A model generated the notes under the pieces. That model had not been told where the DNA came from and made no database searches. It worked only from the letters and a program-made list of their open reading frames with translations. From Saccharospirillaceae bacterium (GTDB lineage Bacteria; Pseudomonadota; Gammaproteobacteria; Pseudomonadales; Oceanobacteraceae): a DNA stretch of 64,000 nucleotides. The stretch spans positions 496,001 through 560,000 of the forward strand of contig JAKVCS010000003.1 in assembly GCA_022448365.1 (NCBI GenBank). Direction: 5' to 3'. The position numbers and the translations under genes are program-made. Below, piece after piece: positions 8,608-18,538 of this stretch. The first letter of the stretch is position 1. Every line of letters starts with the position of its first letter.

Positions 8608-9288
8608 ATGGTTGAACCGCTCTCGTTGATCACCGCGTTGCTGATCGGAATGTTCGGCGCCAGTCACTGTCTGGTGATGTGCGGCGGTATTGCAGCTGCT
8701 GTAGGAAACAACAGCGCAACCGCCAGAGGTGGTAAATTGTCTGCCATCCTGGCGTTCAATCTCGGCCGCATCAGCTCATACACAGCCGCTGGCGCTCTGG
8801 TTGGACTCTTAGGGCTCTGGCTGCAACAGCAACATGACGCCCTGTTACTGCTGCTGCGTTCCGTAGCAGGTCTGATGTTGGTGTTAATGGGTCTCTATGT
8901 TGCTCGCTGGGCCACCTGGCTAACGCGCGTTGAACAGGCGGGTCAGTGGTTCTGGAAACATGTTCAGCCGAGTGCCGGAAAGCTGCTGGGCAGAACCAAT
9001 CTGAGTGCCCGATTTGCACTGGGAATGGTATGGGGATGGCTTCCGTGCGGACTGATATACAGTACGCTCAGCTGGGTTGCTGCAAATGGTGAGCCGCTGA
9101 TGGGAGCGATCACTATGGCGACATTCGGTCTGGGAACACTACCCGCATTGTTTGCTGGTAGCCTGGCAGCCGCCAATCTGAATCGTTTTTTAAACCATCA
9201 AATTACGAAACAAACCGCTGGCTTGCTGCTCATTGGCTACGGATTATGGACGCTCAGCTCTGTATGGTTACCAATTCTTGACAGATAG
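8608..9288 (+). CDS. TauE/SafE-like (COG2836) membrane protein beside cco assembly genes
   Basis: This is a 226-residue protein with about six transmembrane helices. The first helix carries GASHCLVMCGGIAAAVG, a His/Cys/Met-rich potential metal site, and a later loop has WGWLPCGLIYSTL, which mirrors it. The family is usually named sulfite exporter TauE/SafE, but this branch is regularly found beside ccoS. The sequence suggests handling of metal (probably copper) or thiols for cbb3 assembly rather than sulfite export; that function is an inference. The start lies 6 bp after the ccoS stop, so it belongs to the same operon. Confidence 0.85.
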   Translation: MVEPLSLITALLIGMFGASHCLVMCGGIAAAVGNNSATARGGKLSAILAFNLGRISSYTAAGALVGLLGLWLQQQHDALLLLLRSVAGLMLVLMGLYVARWATWLTRVEQAGQWFWKHVQPSAGKLLGRTNLSARFALGMVWGWLPCGLIYSTLSWVAANGEPLMGAITMATFGLGTLPALFAGSLAAANLNRFLNHQITKQTAGLLLIGYGLWTLSSVWLPILDR

Positions 9289-9375
9289 CTCTGCCGCTAG
9301 GAACATGACCCCTGTTTTTGCTTCAACCAAACAACTCTATATCAATAGTGTTGTGATTCGGTCCGTATTCATATT

Positions 9376-10131
9376 ATGAAATCTTCGCTCACACCACCTC
9401 GTGGTACCCAAGCCCATTGCCAGACTTGCTCCTTAAACGCTCTGTGCCTGCCACTATCACTCGACGACGCCGATATGGAACGTCTCGACGATATTATCCG
9501 CCGTGGCCGCCCTATTCAGAAAGGACAGGTACTGTTTCATCAAGGTGAGCCATTTCAATCGGTCTTTGCTGTGCGCACCGGTGCTTTGAAAACATACACA
9601 GTGGCGTCAAACGGTGAAGAACAAATTACCGGCTTTAACCTCGCCAGTGAACTGGTCGGCCTGGCGGGCTACAACAGTGATTTTTACCCGCTTTCCGCAA
9701 AAGCGCTGGAAACGACCACAGTGTGCGAAATCCCGCTCAGCCAACTGGAACAACTGGCGGATGAACTGCCGGAGCTTCGTAAGCAGCTGATGCACACAAT
9801 GGGCACAGAAATTCGCCATGATCAAAACATGATGTTACTCCTCAGCAAGAAAAATGCAGAGGAGCGTGTCGCCTCGTTCCTGCTCGATATCTCCGCCCGC
9901 TATGCACGTCGCGGTTTTTCACCGACCCATTTCCGCTTGCCGATGTCCCGTGTGGATATCAGTAATTACCTCGGTCTCGCCGTTGAGACCATCAGCCGTG
10001 TTTTCACCCGCTTCCAAAAAACCGGTCTGATCGAAACCCAGGGGCGAGAAATTATTCTGCAGAATATGGAGGGTATAAATCGATTGGCGGGATTGGTGTC
10101 CGAGGAGACATGTGACCCAGACGACGGCTGA
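9376..10131 (+). CDS. anr: Crp/Fnr family oxygen-sensing regulator Anr
   Basis: This 251-residue protein has the four cysteines of an FNR-type 4Fe-4S cluster: C15, C18 and C24 in the N-terminal CQTCSLNALC, and C117 in TTVCEIP. A cyclic-nucleotide-like beta-roll, a dimer helix and a C-terminal helix-turn-helix with VETISRVFTRFQKTGLI follow. The recognition helix has E-x2-S-R as in FNR/Anr, predicting TTGAT-N4-ATCAA sites. Its position after the cco cluster fits control of low-oxygen respiration. No strong ribosome-binding site is visible before the ATG at 9376. Confidence 0.93.
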   Translation: MKSSLTPPRGTQAHCQTCSLNALCLPLSLDDADMERLDDIIRRGRPIQKGQVLFHQGEPFQSVFAVRTGALKTYTVASNGEEQITGFNLASELVGLAGYNSDFYPLSAKALETTTVCEIPLSQLEQLADELPELRKQLMHTMGTEIRHDQNMMLLLSKKNAEERVASFLLDISARYARRGFSPTHFRLPMSRVDISNYLGLAVETISRVFTRFQKTGLIETQGREIILQNMEGINRLAGLVSEETCDPDDG

Positions 10132-10151
10132 AATTTCTCTGATCCAAACAG

Positions 10152-10173
10152 ACCCGGTTCGCCCGGGTTTTTT
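10152..10173 (+). terminator. rho-independent terminator of anr
   Basis: ACCCGG (10152-10157) and CCGGGT (10163-10168) form the stem around TTCGC and are followed by T6. It lies 20 bp after the anr stop. Confidence 0.85.
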
Positions 10174-10421
10174 ATTGCCTCTTATATTGAATCGATGCGC
10201 CTCATTCCAACGGTTCATAATAGCTGCGCATGACCTACCACCCTGCGATTGGCACAAGAAATGCTCAAACTTTAGTGGGAATTCTTGTTTTTGACGCCAG
10301 TTATTTGAACAGTGACGGGGCGAAACCTACAAAGTTCCTCTAAGGTTGTACTGCACCCACTCGGCCGATTGACTCTCTAGCAATCAATTGGACTGCAATG
10401 CCAGGACACAGAGGACTGATC

Positions 10422-10916
10422 ATGGGGATTTGCACACAGGAACTGAAACGCTGGGTTATAAAACCCACATTGCAACGTTTGCAGGTCACAGATAAAAACG
10501 CACTCAAACTGCTTTTGGGTACCGCAGCCCAGGAATCGGCCATGGGTTCACATATAAAAACGTCCGGCCAGAGGGGGTTGGGAATTTATCAGATTCACGG
10601 TTTGACCCACCGCCATATCTGGGATGATTTTCTTGCACTTCAACCTGATCTTGCCAGTGTTGTCCGTGGCCTCGCAAGCCAGAGGGACTTCCTCGATCAC
10701 CCCCATGCCGAGCTGACCACTAACCTGTCTTATGCTACCGCCATCGCCTGGATGAGTTATATACGCCACCCGGAGTTTGCATTACCTGCGAATGCCGACA
10801 TCGAGATTCTGGCGAAACTATGGAAACGTTTTTATCACTCAAAATCCGATGCAACATGTGAACACTTCATCAATAACTATCGTTTGCTGGTCGAGGGAGT
10901 TGGCCAAGTCGCGTGA
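10422..10916 (+). CDS. small lysozyme/transglycosylase-like protein, orphan
   Basis: This is a 164-residue protein with no recognisable signal peptide. LLGTAAQESAMGSH followed by QRGLGIYQIHGLTHRHIWDDFL resembles the catalytic core of SLT-type transglycosylases: a glutamate after a helix, then a G-x-YQI substrate segment. The match is to the fold, not to a named family. An ATG at 10398 is in frame, but AGAGGA at 10410-10415 is correctly spaced only for the ATG at 10422. It stands alone between anr and ttcA. A cytoplasmic lysozyme-like protein could be a phage leftover, but no other phage gene is near. Confidence 0.6.
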   Translation: MGICTQELKRWVIKPTLQRLQVTDKNALKLLLGTAAQESAMGSHIKTSGQRGLGIYQIHGLTHRHIWDDFLALQPDLASVVRGLASQRDFLDHPHAELTTNLSYATAIAWMSYIRHPEFALPANADIEILAKLWKRFYHSKSDATCEHFINNYRLLVEGVGQVA

Positions 10917-11070
10917 AACCGTTGCGCATGATCACCGAAAGGACCCTGAATTCTACTGTCGATCGTTACTCACAAGCTGACAATAGTTTCCTGAGTAGCC
11001 AGTTTTTGATATAAAGCCCTGCTGAATCGGCCGCCAGGCCCGCATAACACTCCAGGAGCAGTAGCCTGCC

Positions 11071-11994
11071 ATGCAAGACGTTGCCACCTTTGATCCTGCA
11101 ACCGTGAATCAGCCCGAGCAGTCAGCGGATATTCCTGTTGACCCAATGGCAGAACGTAAACAGAAAACCAACTTTAACAAGTTACAAAAGCGTATCCGAC
11201 GTAACGTTGGTAAGGCCATTGAAGATTACAATATGATCGAAGACGGCGATAAGATCATGGTGTGTCTTTCTGGCGGTAAAGACTCCTACACCATGCTCGA
11301 TATCCTGATGAGTCTGCAAAAAAGCGCTCCGGTGAACTTTGAGCTGGTTGCCGTGAATATGGATCAGAAACAACCCGGTTTTCCGGAAGACGTCTTGCCC
11401 GCCTATCTGGAATCGATAGGCGTGCCTTACCACATCGTCGAAAAAGATACTTACAGTGTCGTTAAAGACATTATCCCTGAGGGTAAAACAACCTGCAGCC
11501 TTTGCTCGCGCCTGCGTCGCGGGACTCTTTACGGATTTGCCGAAAAAATCGGTGCGAATAAGATTGCCCTGGGTCATCACCGCGATGACATTATTGAAAC
11601 GCTTTTTCTCAATATGTTTCACGGAGGCAAATTAAAAGCGATGCCGCCTAAATTGCTGAGCGATGATAAGCGTCATGTGCTTATTCGCCCACTGGCGTAT
11701 TGCAAAGAAAAAGATATTGAGAGATTCGCCACCGCTAAAGAATTCCCTATCATCCCATGTAACCTGTGTGGCTCTCAGGAAAATCTGCAGCGTCAGAATA
11801 TTAAGCAAATGTTAATGCAATGGGATAGAGAGCAACCTGGCCGCAGCGAGAATATTTTCGCTGCGATTTGTAATATTGCGCCATCCCAACTGGGTGATAA
11901 CAACCTGTTTGATTTCAAAGGTTTGCAAGATCACCAGCAGGGGCCGCATCTGGGTAAAAATCTGAATTTGCTTGATGTCGTTCAGGTGGATTAG
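11071..11994 (+). CDS. ttcA: tRNA 2-thiocytidine(32) synthetase TtcA
   Basis: This is a 307-residue cytoplasmic enzyme that thiolates cytidine 32 of some tRNAs. The PP-loop SGGKDS is at 67-72 after [11 protein letters not shown], and the family cysteines appear in [15 protein letters not shown] and [15 protein letters not shown], which bind the Fe-S cluster. [16 protein letters not shown] is also characteristic. The N-terminus is about 20 residues longer than in Escherichia coli; AGGAG at 11054-11058 is somewhat far from the ATG at 11071. It is convergent with the next gene, their ends lying within one inverted repeat. Confidence 0.95.
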   Translation: MQDVATFDPATVNQPEQSADIPVDPMAERKQKTNFNKLQKRIRRNVGKAIEDYNMIEDGDKIMVCLSGGKDSYTMLDILMSLQKSAPVNFELVAVNMDQKQPGFPEDVLPAYLESIGVPYHIVEKDTYSVVKDIIPEGKTTCSLCSRLRRGTLYGFAEKIGANKIALGHHRDDIIETLFLNMFHGGKLKAMPPKLLSDDKRHVLIRPLAYCKEKDIERFATAKEFPIIPCNLCGSQENLQRQNIKQMLMQWDREQPGRSENIFAAICNIAPSQLGDNNLFDFKGLQDHQQGPHLGKNLNLLDVVQVD

Positions 11995-12017
11995 GTAGCC
12001 ACCGCTATAATCCACCT
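11984..12017. other. inverted repeat spanning the convergent ends of ttcA and the secreted hypothetical gene
   Basis: AGGTGGATTA (11984-11993) and TAATCCACCT (12008-12017) are a perfect 10-bp inverted repeat with a 14-nt loop. The ttcA stop is at the left arm's edge and the opposing gene's stop is at the right end of the loop. There is no T-tract, so this is a shared 3'-end hairpin and not a classic terminator. Confidence 0.45.
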
Positions 12018-12457
12018 TCATACAATCGAGTTACCTGCATATCGTAACTGCCGGGACCTTTCAGGGTAAACACCATCATGTAACGGCGTTCCGTGTTGAT
12101 ATTTTCCGCCGTTGCCGAAAGCTGACAACTGTTCGGTAACAATTTCGCTGTTGGCATTTCCATCCGCACAGGAAAATCATAAGTCAGTTCTTCGACCATA
12201 ACGGTAGATGTTGGCTGCGTTGGTGCGCCCGCAATACCTTTGCGTACCCATTGCAGAAACAAACCATGACGACCATCAACCTCTGTCCGAATCAAGCGCA
12301 CATAGCCACTCCCAGCCTTCGACTTCCAGGGGCAAACGCGTTGAACCTGATCAACCCAGACAGGCAACTTATAAACATCTTTCAACGGTGTAGCGTTGTT
12401 GGCCAACGAGGCGCTGCTGAATAGCAGGCCCGCGCAAACATAAGCAAATTTGGACAT
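12005..12457 (-). CDS. secreted hypothetical protein
   Basis: This is a 150-residue protein that I do not recognise. The first 19 residues (MSKFAYVCAGLLFSSASLA) form a signal peptide, so it is probably periplasmic. The mature part contains two cysteines (RVCPWKS and NSCQLSA), which could form a disulfide, and beta-rich sequence such as GSGYVRLIRTEVDGRHGLFLQW. The ATG at 12457 has the ribosome-binding site AGGAGG at ideal spacing, which rules out the upstream in-frame start at 12484. It is convergent with ttcA and stands alone. Confidence 0.75.
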   Translation of the reverse strand: MSKFAYVCAGLLFSSASLANNATPLKDVYKLPVWVDQVQRVCPWKSKAGSGYVRLIRTEVDGRHGLFLQWVRKGIAGAPTQPTSTVMVEELTYDFPVRMEMPTAKLLPNSCQLSATAENINTERRYMMVFTLKGPGSYDMQVTRLYEGGL

Positions 12458-12544
12458 AGAAACCTCCTGCTTTAAGACTAGCATCTACGACTAATCTGGC
12501 TATCAGCAACTGAGACGGATTTCGTTAAATTTATATATCTGATA

Positions 12545-13099
12545 TTAATGATTATCCGCCCAGCGATGACCTTGTCTTTCTCCCTTGTCCCAGTTGGGTT
12601 GGCTATAACTCACGGCAACGATGTAATAGCTTTCAATACCCTTTGGTAAGAGAATCTCAACTTCATCATCAAGCTGTTTCCCAAGCAGCCCCCTGGCCAA
12701 AGGGGCATCAACACTGATATAACCGCGCTTAAGGTCGATTTCATCTTCACCAACGATTCGATAACGGTATAACTCTTCATTAACATCCTCAAGTTCAATC
12801 CAGGCACCAAAATACACTTTGTGTTTATCAGCAGGTTCGCGGTCAACCAAGGTTAATGCTTCTAAGCGCTTGCGCAAAAAACGCAATCGACTGTCAATCT
12901 GTCGCAATCGTTTTTTACCGTAAATATACTCGGCGTTTTCTGAGCGATCCCCAAGCTTCGCTGCATCAGAGACCTGTTGAGTGACTCGGGGCCGTTCCAA
13001 ACGCCATAAATAGTCGTGCTCTTCCTGCAAGGCTTGCGCGCCTTCCGGGGTGATTAACAGGCTACGCTTAGGTAATGGTTTTTTATTTGGCTCACTCAT
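12545..13099 (-). CDS. greB: transcription elongation factor GreB
   Basis: This 184-residue protein binds RNA polymerase and stimulates cleavage of backtracked RNA. The N-terminal coiled-coil includes EGAQALQEEHDYLWRLERP and DRSENAEYIYGKKRLRQID, with the acidic tip residues at DAAKLGDRSENAEY. The C-terminal FKBP-like domain includes GYISVDAPLARGLLG and the ending ESYYIVAVSY. Spacing and sequence match GreB rather than GreA (RPRVTQQV; KRLRQIDSRLRFLRKRLE). The C-terminal tail after VSY (PNWDKGERQGHRWADNH) is polar. It is monocistronic. Confidence 0.95.
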   Translation of the reverse strand: MSEPNKKPLPKRSLLITPEGAQALQEEHDYLWRLERPRVTQQVSDAAKLGDRSENAEYIYGKKRLRQIDSRLRFLRKRLEALTLVDREPADKHKVYFGAWIELEDVNEELYRYRIVGEDEIDLKRGYISVDAPLARGLLGKQLDDEVEILLPKGIESYYIVAVSYSQPNWDKGERQGHRWADNH

Positions 13100-13195
13100 A
13101 TATCAGACCATTTATTAAATTCCGGTAAACTGCCGTCACAACAGCGCAATACAACGATGTAATACTGATTCACTTTAAGGATTCTTTACAGCCGA

Positions 13196-13474
13196 ATGAT
13201 CAAACGCAGTGCAAAATTTGTCGCAGCAGTCTTATTAATTATATTAGGTATTGTAATCACGCCACTGCCCATTCCCCTGGGACTACTGAGTATTCTGATC
13301 GGCCTGTCGCTTCTGGTCAGTGTCGTTCCGTCAGTACGCCACTGGTTAATTCAGCTGAGACGAAAATATCGCCAGTCATCAGTACGGTTGAATCAGATAG
13401 GAAAACGGATGCCTGCTTTTCTGCGTGAGCTTATCGAAGAAACAGATCCTGACAAACCCGAATGCCACAAATGA
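13196..13474 (+). CDS. small membrane protein, PGPGW-like
   Basis: This is a 92-residue protein. Two adjoining hydrophobic segments (about residues 7-24 and 27-45) are separated by the turn TPLPIPLG, and a basic cytoplasmic tail rich in Arg/Lys follows. The helix-turn-helix with a proline/glycine hinge resembles small PGPGW-type membrane proteins of unknown function. It is divergent from greB, with about 95 bp between the starts. Confidence 0.65.
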   Translation: MIKRSAKFVAAVLLIILGIVITPLPIPLGLLSILIGLSLLVSVVPSVRHWLIQLRRKYRQSSVRLNQIGKRMPAFLRELIEETDPDKPECHK

Positions 13475-13546
13475 TATCAATTATCATTTACATCTAAGTA
13501 AGCTTCCTCTACAGTAAACGGGTATCCCACTCGTAAGGACTGTATT

Positions 13547-13639
13547 ATGACAATCGAAAATACAATCAGTGGCCTGGCAGGCATTCTGCTTATCGCTTTT
13601 TGCAGTCTGGCGATTTATCTTCCATCGCACAGCTTCTGA
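13547..13639 (+). CDS. 30-residue single-helix membrane peptide
   Basis: A short frame begins at an ATG preceded by AAGGA (13534-13538) at 8-nt spacing. It encodes MTIENTISGLAGILLIAFCS and then LAIYLPSHSF, a polar N-terminus followed by one plausible transmembrane helix (residues 7-25). The good ribosome-binding site and position before a terminator support a real small protein. No homologue is recognised. It may be the tail of the transcription unit starting at 13196. Confidence 0.4.
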   Translation: MTIENTISGLAGILLIAFCSLAIYLPSHSF

Positions 13640-13708
13640 AACACACCAGCGAAGCTATCCACTGGAGAACACAGATCGCTATCTGCCACTGCAAGGAATC
13701 GCAGATAT

Positions 13709-13739
13709 AAAAAAACCGGCAACTAAGCCGGTTTTTTTT
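13709..13739. terminator. bidirectional terminator downstream of fadBA
   Basis: A7 (13709-13715) precedes the stem ACCGGC (13715-13720) / GCCGGT (13727-13732), which ends in T8 (13732-13739), with a 6-nt loop. The A and T tracts on both sides let it stop transcription from the small membrane genes and from fadA, which ends at 13772. Confidence 0.88.
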
Positions 13740-13771
13740 GATCACCCGAAAGTAATCGCCTGCATATCAGG

Positions 13772-14947
<1,176 letters not shown>

Positions 14948-14968
14948 TTAATTCTCCTAGTGCGCCAA

Positions 14969-17116
14969 TTAACCGAAGTAGCTTTCGCCGTTCGCAGCCA
15001 TTTCACGCATGCGATCGGTTGGTTTGTACAGGTTGCCCAGATCAGCGAACTTGTCGCACAGAGCAACAAACTCAGCCATACCAACGGTATCCATGTAACG
15101 ACATGCACCACCACGGAATGGAGGGAAACCAATACCGAAGATCAGACCCATATCTGCTTCTGCCGGAGTATCAACGATACCCTCTTCCAGACAGCGGGCG
15201 ATCTCGATGCACAGAGGAATCATACAACGTGCAATGATCTCGTCTGTTTCGAAGTCTTTAGCATCAGCCACAACTGGCTTGATCAGTTCGTACGTTGTTT
15301 CATCAACAACTTTCTTCGGCTTACCCTTCTTATCGGTTTCGTAGATGTAGAAACCTTTACCGTTCTTCTGGCCATAACGCTCGTTTTCGAACATTACTTC
15401 CATAGAAGTTTTGAAGTCAGCCTTCATGCGGTCAGGGAAACCTTCCGCCATGATTTCGTTAGCGTGAACACCAGTATCAATACCCACAACGTCCAGCAGA
15501 TAGGCAGGACCCATTGGGAAACCGAACTTCTCCATAACCTTGTCGACTTTTTGGAAGTCGGCACCGTCACGAACCAGGCCAGCGAAACCAGCGAAGTAAG
15601 GGAACAGCACACGGTTAACCAGGAAACCTGGGCAGTCGTTTACAACGATTGGGGTCTTACCCATTTTCTTGGCGTAAGCAACAGTAGTCGCAACAGCTTC
15701 TTCAGAAGTCTTCTTACCACGGATAACTTCTACCAGAGGCATCATGTGTACCGGGTTGAAGAAGTGCATACCCAGGAAGTTTTCCGGACGCTTCAGGTCT
15801 TCAGCCAGCAGATCGATAGAAATGGTAGAGGTATTAGAGGTGATTACAGTGTCTTCACGAACATTGTCTTCCAGCTCAGCCAGAACCATCTTCTTAACTT
15901 TTGGATTCTCAACAACAGCTTCAACAACCGTGTCAACATCACCGAACTCAGCGTAAGACAGAGTTGGACGGATGCGGTTCAGAGTCTCACCCATTGCCAG
16001 CGGCTTCATCTTCTTGCGCTCAACGCGCTTAGACAGCAGCTTGTTTGCTTCGCTCAGGCCCAGTTCGATACCGGCTTCAGCGATGTCCTTCATCATGATT
16101 GGTGTGCCTTTAACAGCAGACTGGTATGCAATACCACCACCCATGATGCCAGCACCCAGTACCGCCGCTTTGTTAGTCGGCTTGGCTGCTTTTTCAGATT
16201 CTTTTGCTTTTTTCTTCAGCAGCTGGTCGTTGTTGAACAGACCGATCAGAGCCTGAGACTCAGTGGTCTTAGCCAGCTTAGCAAAACCTTTTGCTTCGGC
16301 TTCCAGTGCTTTATCACGGCCAGCGCTAGCCGCTTTCTGCATTGCCTTAATCGCAACGATTGGTGCCGGGTACTGACCTTTGGTCTGGCCCGCAACGAAA
16401 CCTTTAGCCGTTTCGAATACCATCATTTGTTCCATGCTGTTCAGGTGCAGCTTGGATTTCTTCTCTTCACGACGAGCTTCCCAGTTGATCTCGCCAGCGA
16501 TTGCAGATTGCAGCATAGCAATTGCCTGCTCCTGCAGTTTGTCTGCAGCAACCACCGCGTCAACAGCGCCGTCTTTCAGAGCTTTTTCTGCTTTGTTTTC
16601 AGCGCCCATGCAGATCCATTCGATCGCATTGTCAGCACCAATAACGCGCGGAAGACGCACGGTACCACCGAAACCAGGCATCAGGCCCAGCTTAACTTCC
16701 GGCAGACCCACTTTTGCCTTGTCAGACATGATACGCATATCAGTCGACAGACACATTTCGAAACCACCACCCAAGGCGATGCCATTGATTGCAGTCAGCG
16801 TTGGTACGCTCAGGTCTTCAACTGCGTTGAACACCAGGTTGGCTTCTGCCACCCATGCAGCGATTTCTTCTTCGCTGTTTTTGAATGCGTCACCGAATTC
16901 GGTGATGTCTGCACCAACGATAAAGCAATCTTTACCGGAAGTTACCAGCACACCTTTAACGTCATTATTGCCTTGAATCGCTTCAACTGCTGCCTTAAGG
17001 TCTTCCAAAGTAACGCGGTTAAACTTGTTAACTGAGTCGCCTTGCAGATCGAATTTTAACTCGGCGATGCCGCCTTCGATCATATTTACCGTGATGGCTT
17101 TACCTTCGTAAATCAT
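14969..17116 (-). CDS. fadB: fatty-acid oxidation complex alpha subunit (enoyl-CoA hydratase/3-hydroxyacyl-CoA dehydrogenase)
   Basis: This is a 715-residue multifunctional beta-oxidation enzyme. Residues 1-190 are the crotonase domain ([40 protein letters not shown]). From about residue 315 a Rossmann NAD site [18 protein letters not shown] opens the dehydrogenase domain, which carries [18 protein letters not shown] and [13 protein letters not shown]. The ATG at 17116 has GGAG 8 nt upstream; a TTG directly before it is not needed. It is the first gene of fadBA. Confidence 0.97.
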   Translation of the reverse strand: MIYEGKAITVNMIEGGIAELKFDLQGDSVNKFNRVTLEDLKAAVEAIQGNNDVKGVLVTSGKDCFIVGADITEFGDAFKNSEEEIAAWVAEANLVFNAVEDLSVPTLTAINGIALGGGFEMCLSTDMRIMSDKAKVGLPEVKLGLMPGFGGTVRLPRVIGADNAIEWICMGAENKAEKALKDGAVDAVVAADKLQEQAIAMLQSAIAGEINWEARREEKKSKLHLNSMEQMMVFETAKGFVAGQTKGQYPAPIVAIKAMQKAASAGRDKALEAEAKGFAKLAKTTESQALIGLFNNDQLLKKKAKESEKAAKPTNKAAVLGAGIMGGGIAYQSAVKGTPIMMKDIAEAGIELGLSEANKLLSKRVERKKMKPLAMGETLNRIRPTLSYAEFGDVDTVVEAVVENPKVKKMVLAELEDNVREDTVITSNTSTISIDLLAEDLKRPENFLGMHFFNPVHMMPLVEVIRGKKTSEEAVATTVAYAKKMGKTPIVVNDCPGFLVNRVLFPYFAGFAGLVRDGADFQKVDKVMEKFGFPMGPAYLLDVVGIDTGVHANEIMAEGFPDRMKADFKTSMEVMFENERYGQKNGKGFYIYETDKKGKPKKVVDETTYELIKPVVADAKDFETDEIIARCMIPLCIEIARCLEEGIVDTPAEADMGLIFGIGFPPFRGGACRYMDTVGMAEFVALCDKFADLGNLYKPTDRMREMAANGESYFG

Positions 17117-17525
17117 CAACTGATCTCCACTTGGGTTAGCTTGAGCTGATCAGAATAGTACCGATCCAGCATTTTGCTTGTGAGTGAACCAACGCTCACG
17201 GTCACTTAACTCCTCAAACATGACAACAGAGTTAAACAACCGATTCATACGAGCGTTTGAATCCGTGCTGCACACCTTCGGATAAACCCAGACGAAAGTC
17301 AATAGATTGGCCATAATTGCACAGCAGCGCTGTTCAAATTGCGCACAATAGCTGACACACCGACAAAAACACTTACGTTCTGTACGTGCTATTTCCCGCT
17401 AGATGAGTAGTTACTGTTCAATTTTGTTACCTTTTGTATCTAAGGCTAGGGCGAATCGGGTCTTTTCACATAAACTCGTACCAGAAACGCTCTCAAAATA
17501 ATAAAATCAACGGTAGATACATTAA
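17117..17525. other. intergenic region between divergent fadB and the PilJ_N-like gene
   Basis: This 409-bp stretch has no coding potential that I can support. It must hold the fadBA promoter (leftward) and the promoter of the gene at 17526. The one clear symmetrical element is the GATTCA/TGAATC repeat at 17242-17263. GTGAG/CTCAC around 17180-17200 forms a second, weaker repeat. No convincing -35/-10 pair could be assigned by eye. Confidence 0.5.
17242..17263. promoter_or_regulatory. candidate operator upstream of fadBA
   Basis: GATTCA (17242-17247) and TGAATC (17258-17263) form a perfect 6-bp inverted repeat with a 10-bp spacer, 126 bp before fadB. It contains CGTTTGA, partly like half of a PsrA-type site (GAAAC-N-GTTTC), but not a full match. 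It is a candidate binding site for a fatty-acid regulator. Confidence 0.25.
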
Positions 17526-18305
17526 ATGATTAGATTCGTTCAAGTTTTGACGCTGAGTTTGCTCGCGCAAATCACCCTAGCAACCCCACAGCAGCTGTTG
17601 ACTGATCTACAGAAGCTGCGTCTGACCTCAACGGATGTTGTCACTAACTTCTATATGTTCACTGGCTTGGATGCTGATTCGAAATATGATCGACGCATGC
17701 AGCAGGGGATGAAGAAATTTGATGTCGCGCTAAAAAGTGCCTCAGAGCAGGCTACCGCCAACGGTGTTGAAAATAGCCTGGCTGCTATCAACGCTGAATG
17801 GTCAGAATTCAAAGAGCTTTTGATGGCTAACCGAAACGATATGATGACTCAGGGGTTCCCCGACGTTCGCATGGTCGACGAAATGGGCCGCACCAACCAG
17901 GAAATCGTGAAAAAGGTCACAATGACGTATGAGCAGGTTAAACAAACCAGTGGTATCACACCTGCTCCAATAGTACAGAAAGCTCGTTCCTTGGCGTTAC
18001 TGATGGAAGAAATCACATCTCAGTATGCAGCCCGTGGTACCACCAATCTGGGGCAAGTATTTATGGGTAACTCAGAGCGCTCGTTAGAACAAATGGCAGA
18101 AGATTTTCAAGAAGGCCTGGAAGAACTGCGTGCTTTGTTGGCCGATAAAGGGGTAAACAACATCCTCAAAAGCATCAACAGCAAATGGCGTTTCATGGCT
18201 CAATCGGTGAAAAATTACAACGAAAACACTGTGCCTTTCTTGGTCGTCAGCTATAACGATCGAATCCTAATGCACCTGGATGAGCTGGAGCAACGTTTTC
18301 AGTAG
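17526..18305 (+). CDS. periplasmic helical protein with PilJ_N-like domain
   Basis: This is a 259-residue protein with a signal peptide (residues 1-19, ending ITLA) and a mature part that is nearly all helix. Two similar halves are suggested by NSLAAINAEWSEFKELLMAN (about 95-115) and NNILKSINSKWRFMAQSVKN (about 218-237). This repeated helix pattern resembles the sensor domain PilJ_N found in NarX and PilJ (type IV pili methyl-accepting chemotaxis transducer N-terminal), but no membrane helix or signalling domain follows. It may be a free ligand-binding or structural partner. It stands alone, and a small hairpin follows. Confidence 0.6.
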   Translation: MIRFVQVLTLSLLAQITLATPQQLLTDLQKLRLTSTDVVTNFYMFTGLDADSKYDRRMQQGMKKFDVALKSASEQATANGVENSLAAINAEWSEFKELLMANRNDMMTQGFPDVRMVDEMGRTNQEIVKKVTMTYEQVKQTSGITPAPIVQKARSLALLMEEITSQYAARGTTNLGQVFMGNSERSLEQMAEDFQEGLEELRALLADKGVNNILKSINSKWRFMAQSVKNYNENTVPFLVVSYNDRILMHLDELEQRFQ

Positions 18306-18361
18306 CCTGATTACTTCGTTACTCAAACCCCACCGACGCTACGCATCAGATCACACAAGAG

Positions 18362-18380
18362 CCTCAGCATTTAGCTGAGG
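18362..18380 (+). terminator. hairpin after the PilJ_N-like gene
   Basis: CCTCAGC (18362-18368) and GCTGAGG (18374-18380) form a perfect 7-bp stem with an ATTTA loop. Only a broken T-rich stretch follows (TACGTTTATT), so it is a weak terminator candidate. Confidence 0.5.
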
Positions 18381-18460
18381 TACGTTTATTACTAATGCCC
18401 ACGATTTATGACCACCTTGAGCACTCCAGCCCAAGTGAGTTACTCCGGTGCAGCAGGCAT

Positions 18461-18491
18461 AAAAAATCCCCACCGACTCAGGCGAGGATTT
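18461..18491 (-). terminator. rho-independent terminator of the sdh-suc operon
   Basis: Read leftward, AAATCCTCGCC pairs with GGTGGGGATTT (11 pairs, including two G-U) around TGAGTC and is followed by T6 (the A6 at 18461-18466). It lies 48 bp after the sucD stop and so closes the sdhCDAB-sucAB-lpd-sucCD block. Confidence 0.75.
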
Positions 18492-18538
18492 CATCAGCAA
18501 CCGAACAGCGGTGATGCGCTTTCTCGGCAGCTAAGAAG

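Noticed and set aside
11182-11622. A 146-codon leftward frame inside ttcA
   Set aside because: It lies fully within ttcA, whose PP-loop and cysteine motifs are clear.
14960-17035. A 691-codon open frame on the + strand opposite fadB
   Set aside because: It overlaps fadB antisense over most of its length. Its product is rich in Cys, His, Phe and Thr with no domain, as expected from the reverse complement of biased codons in an abundant enzyme gene.
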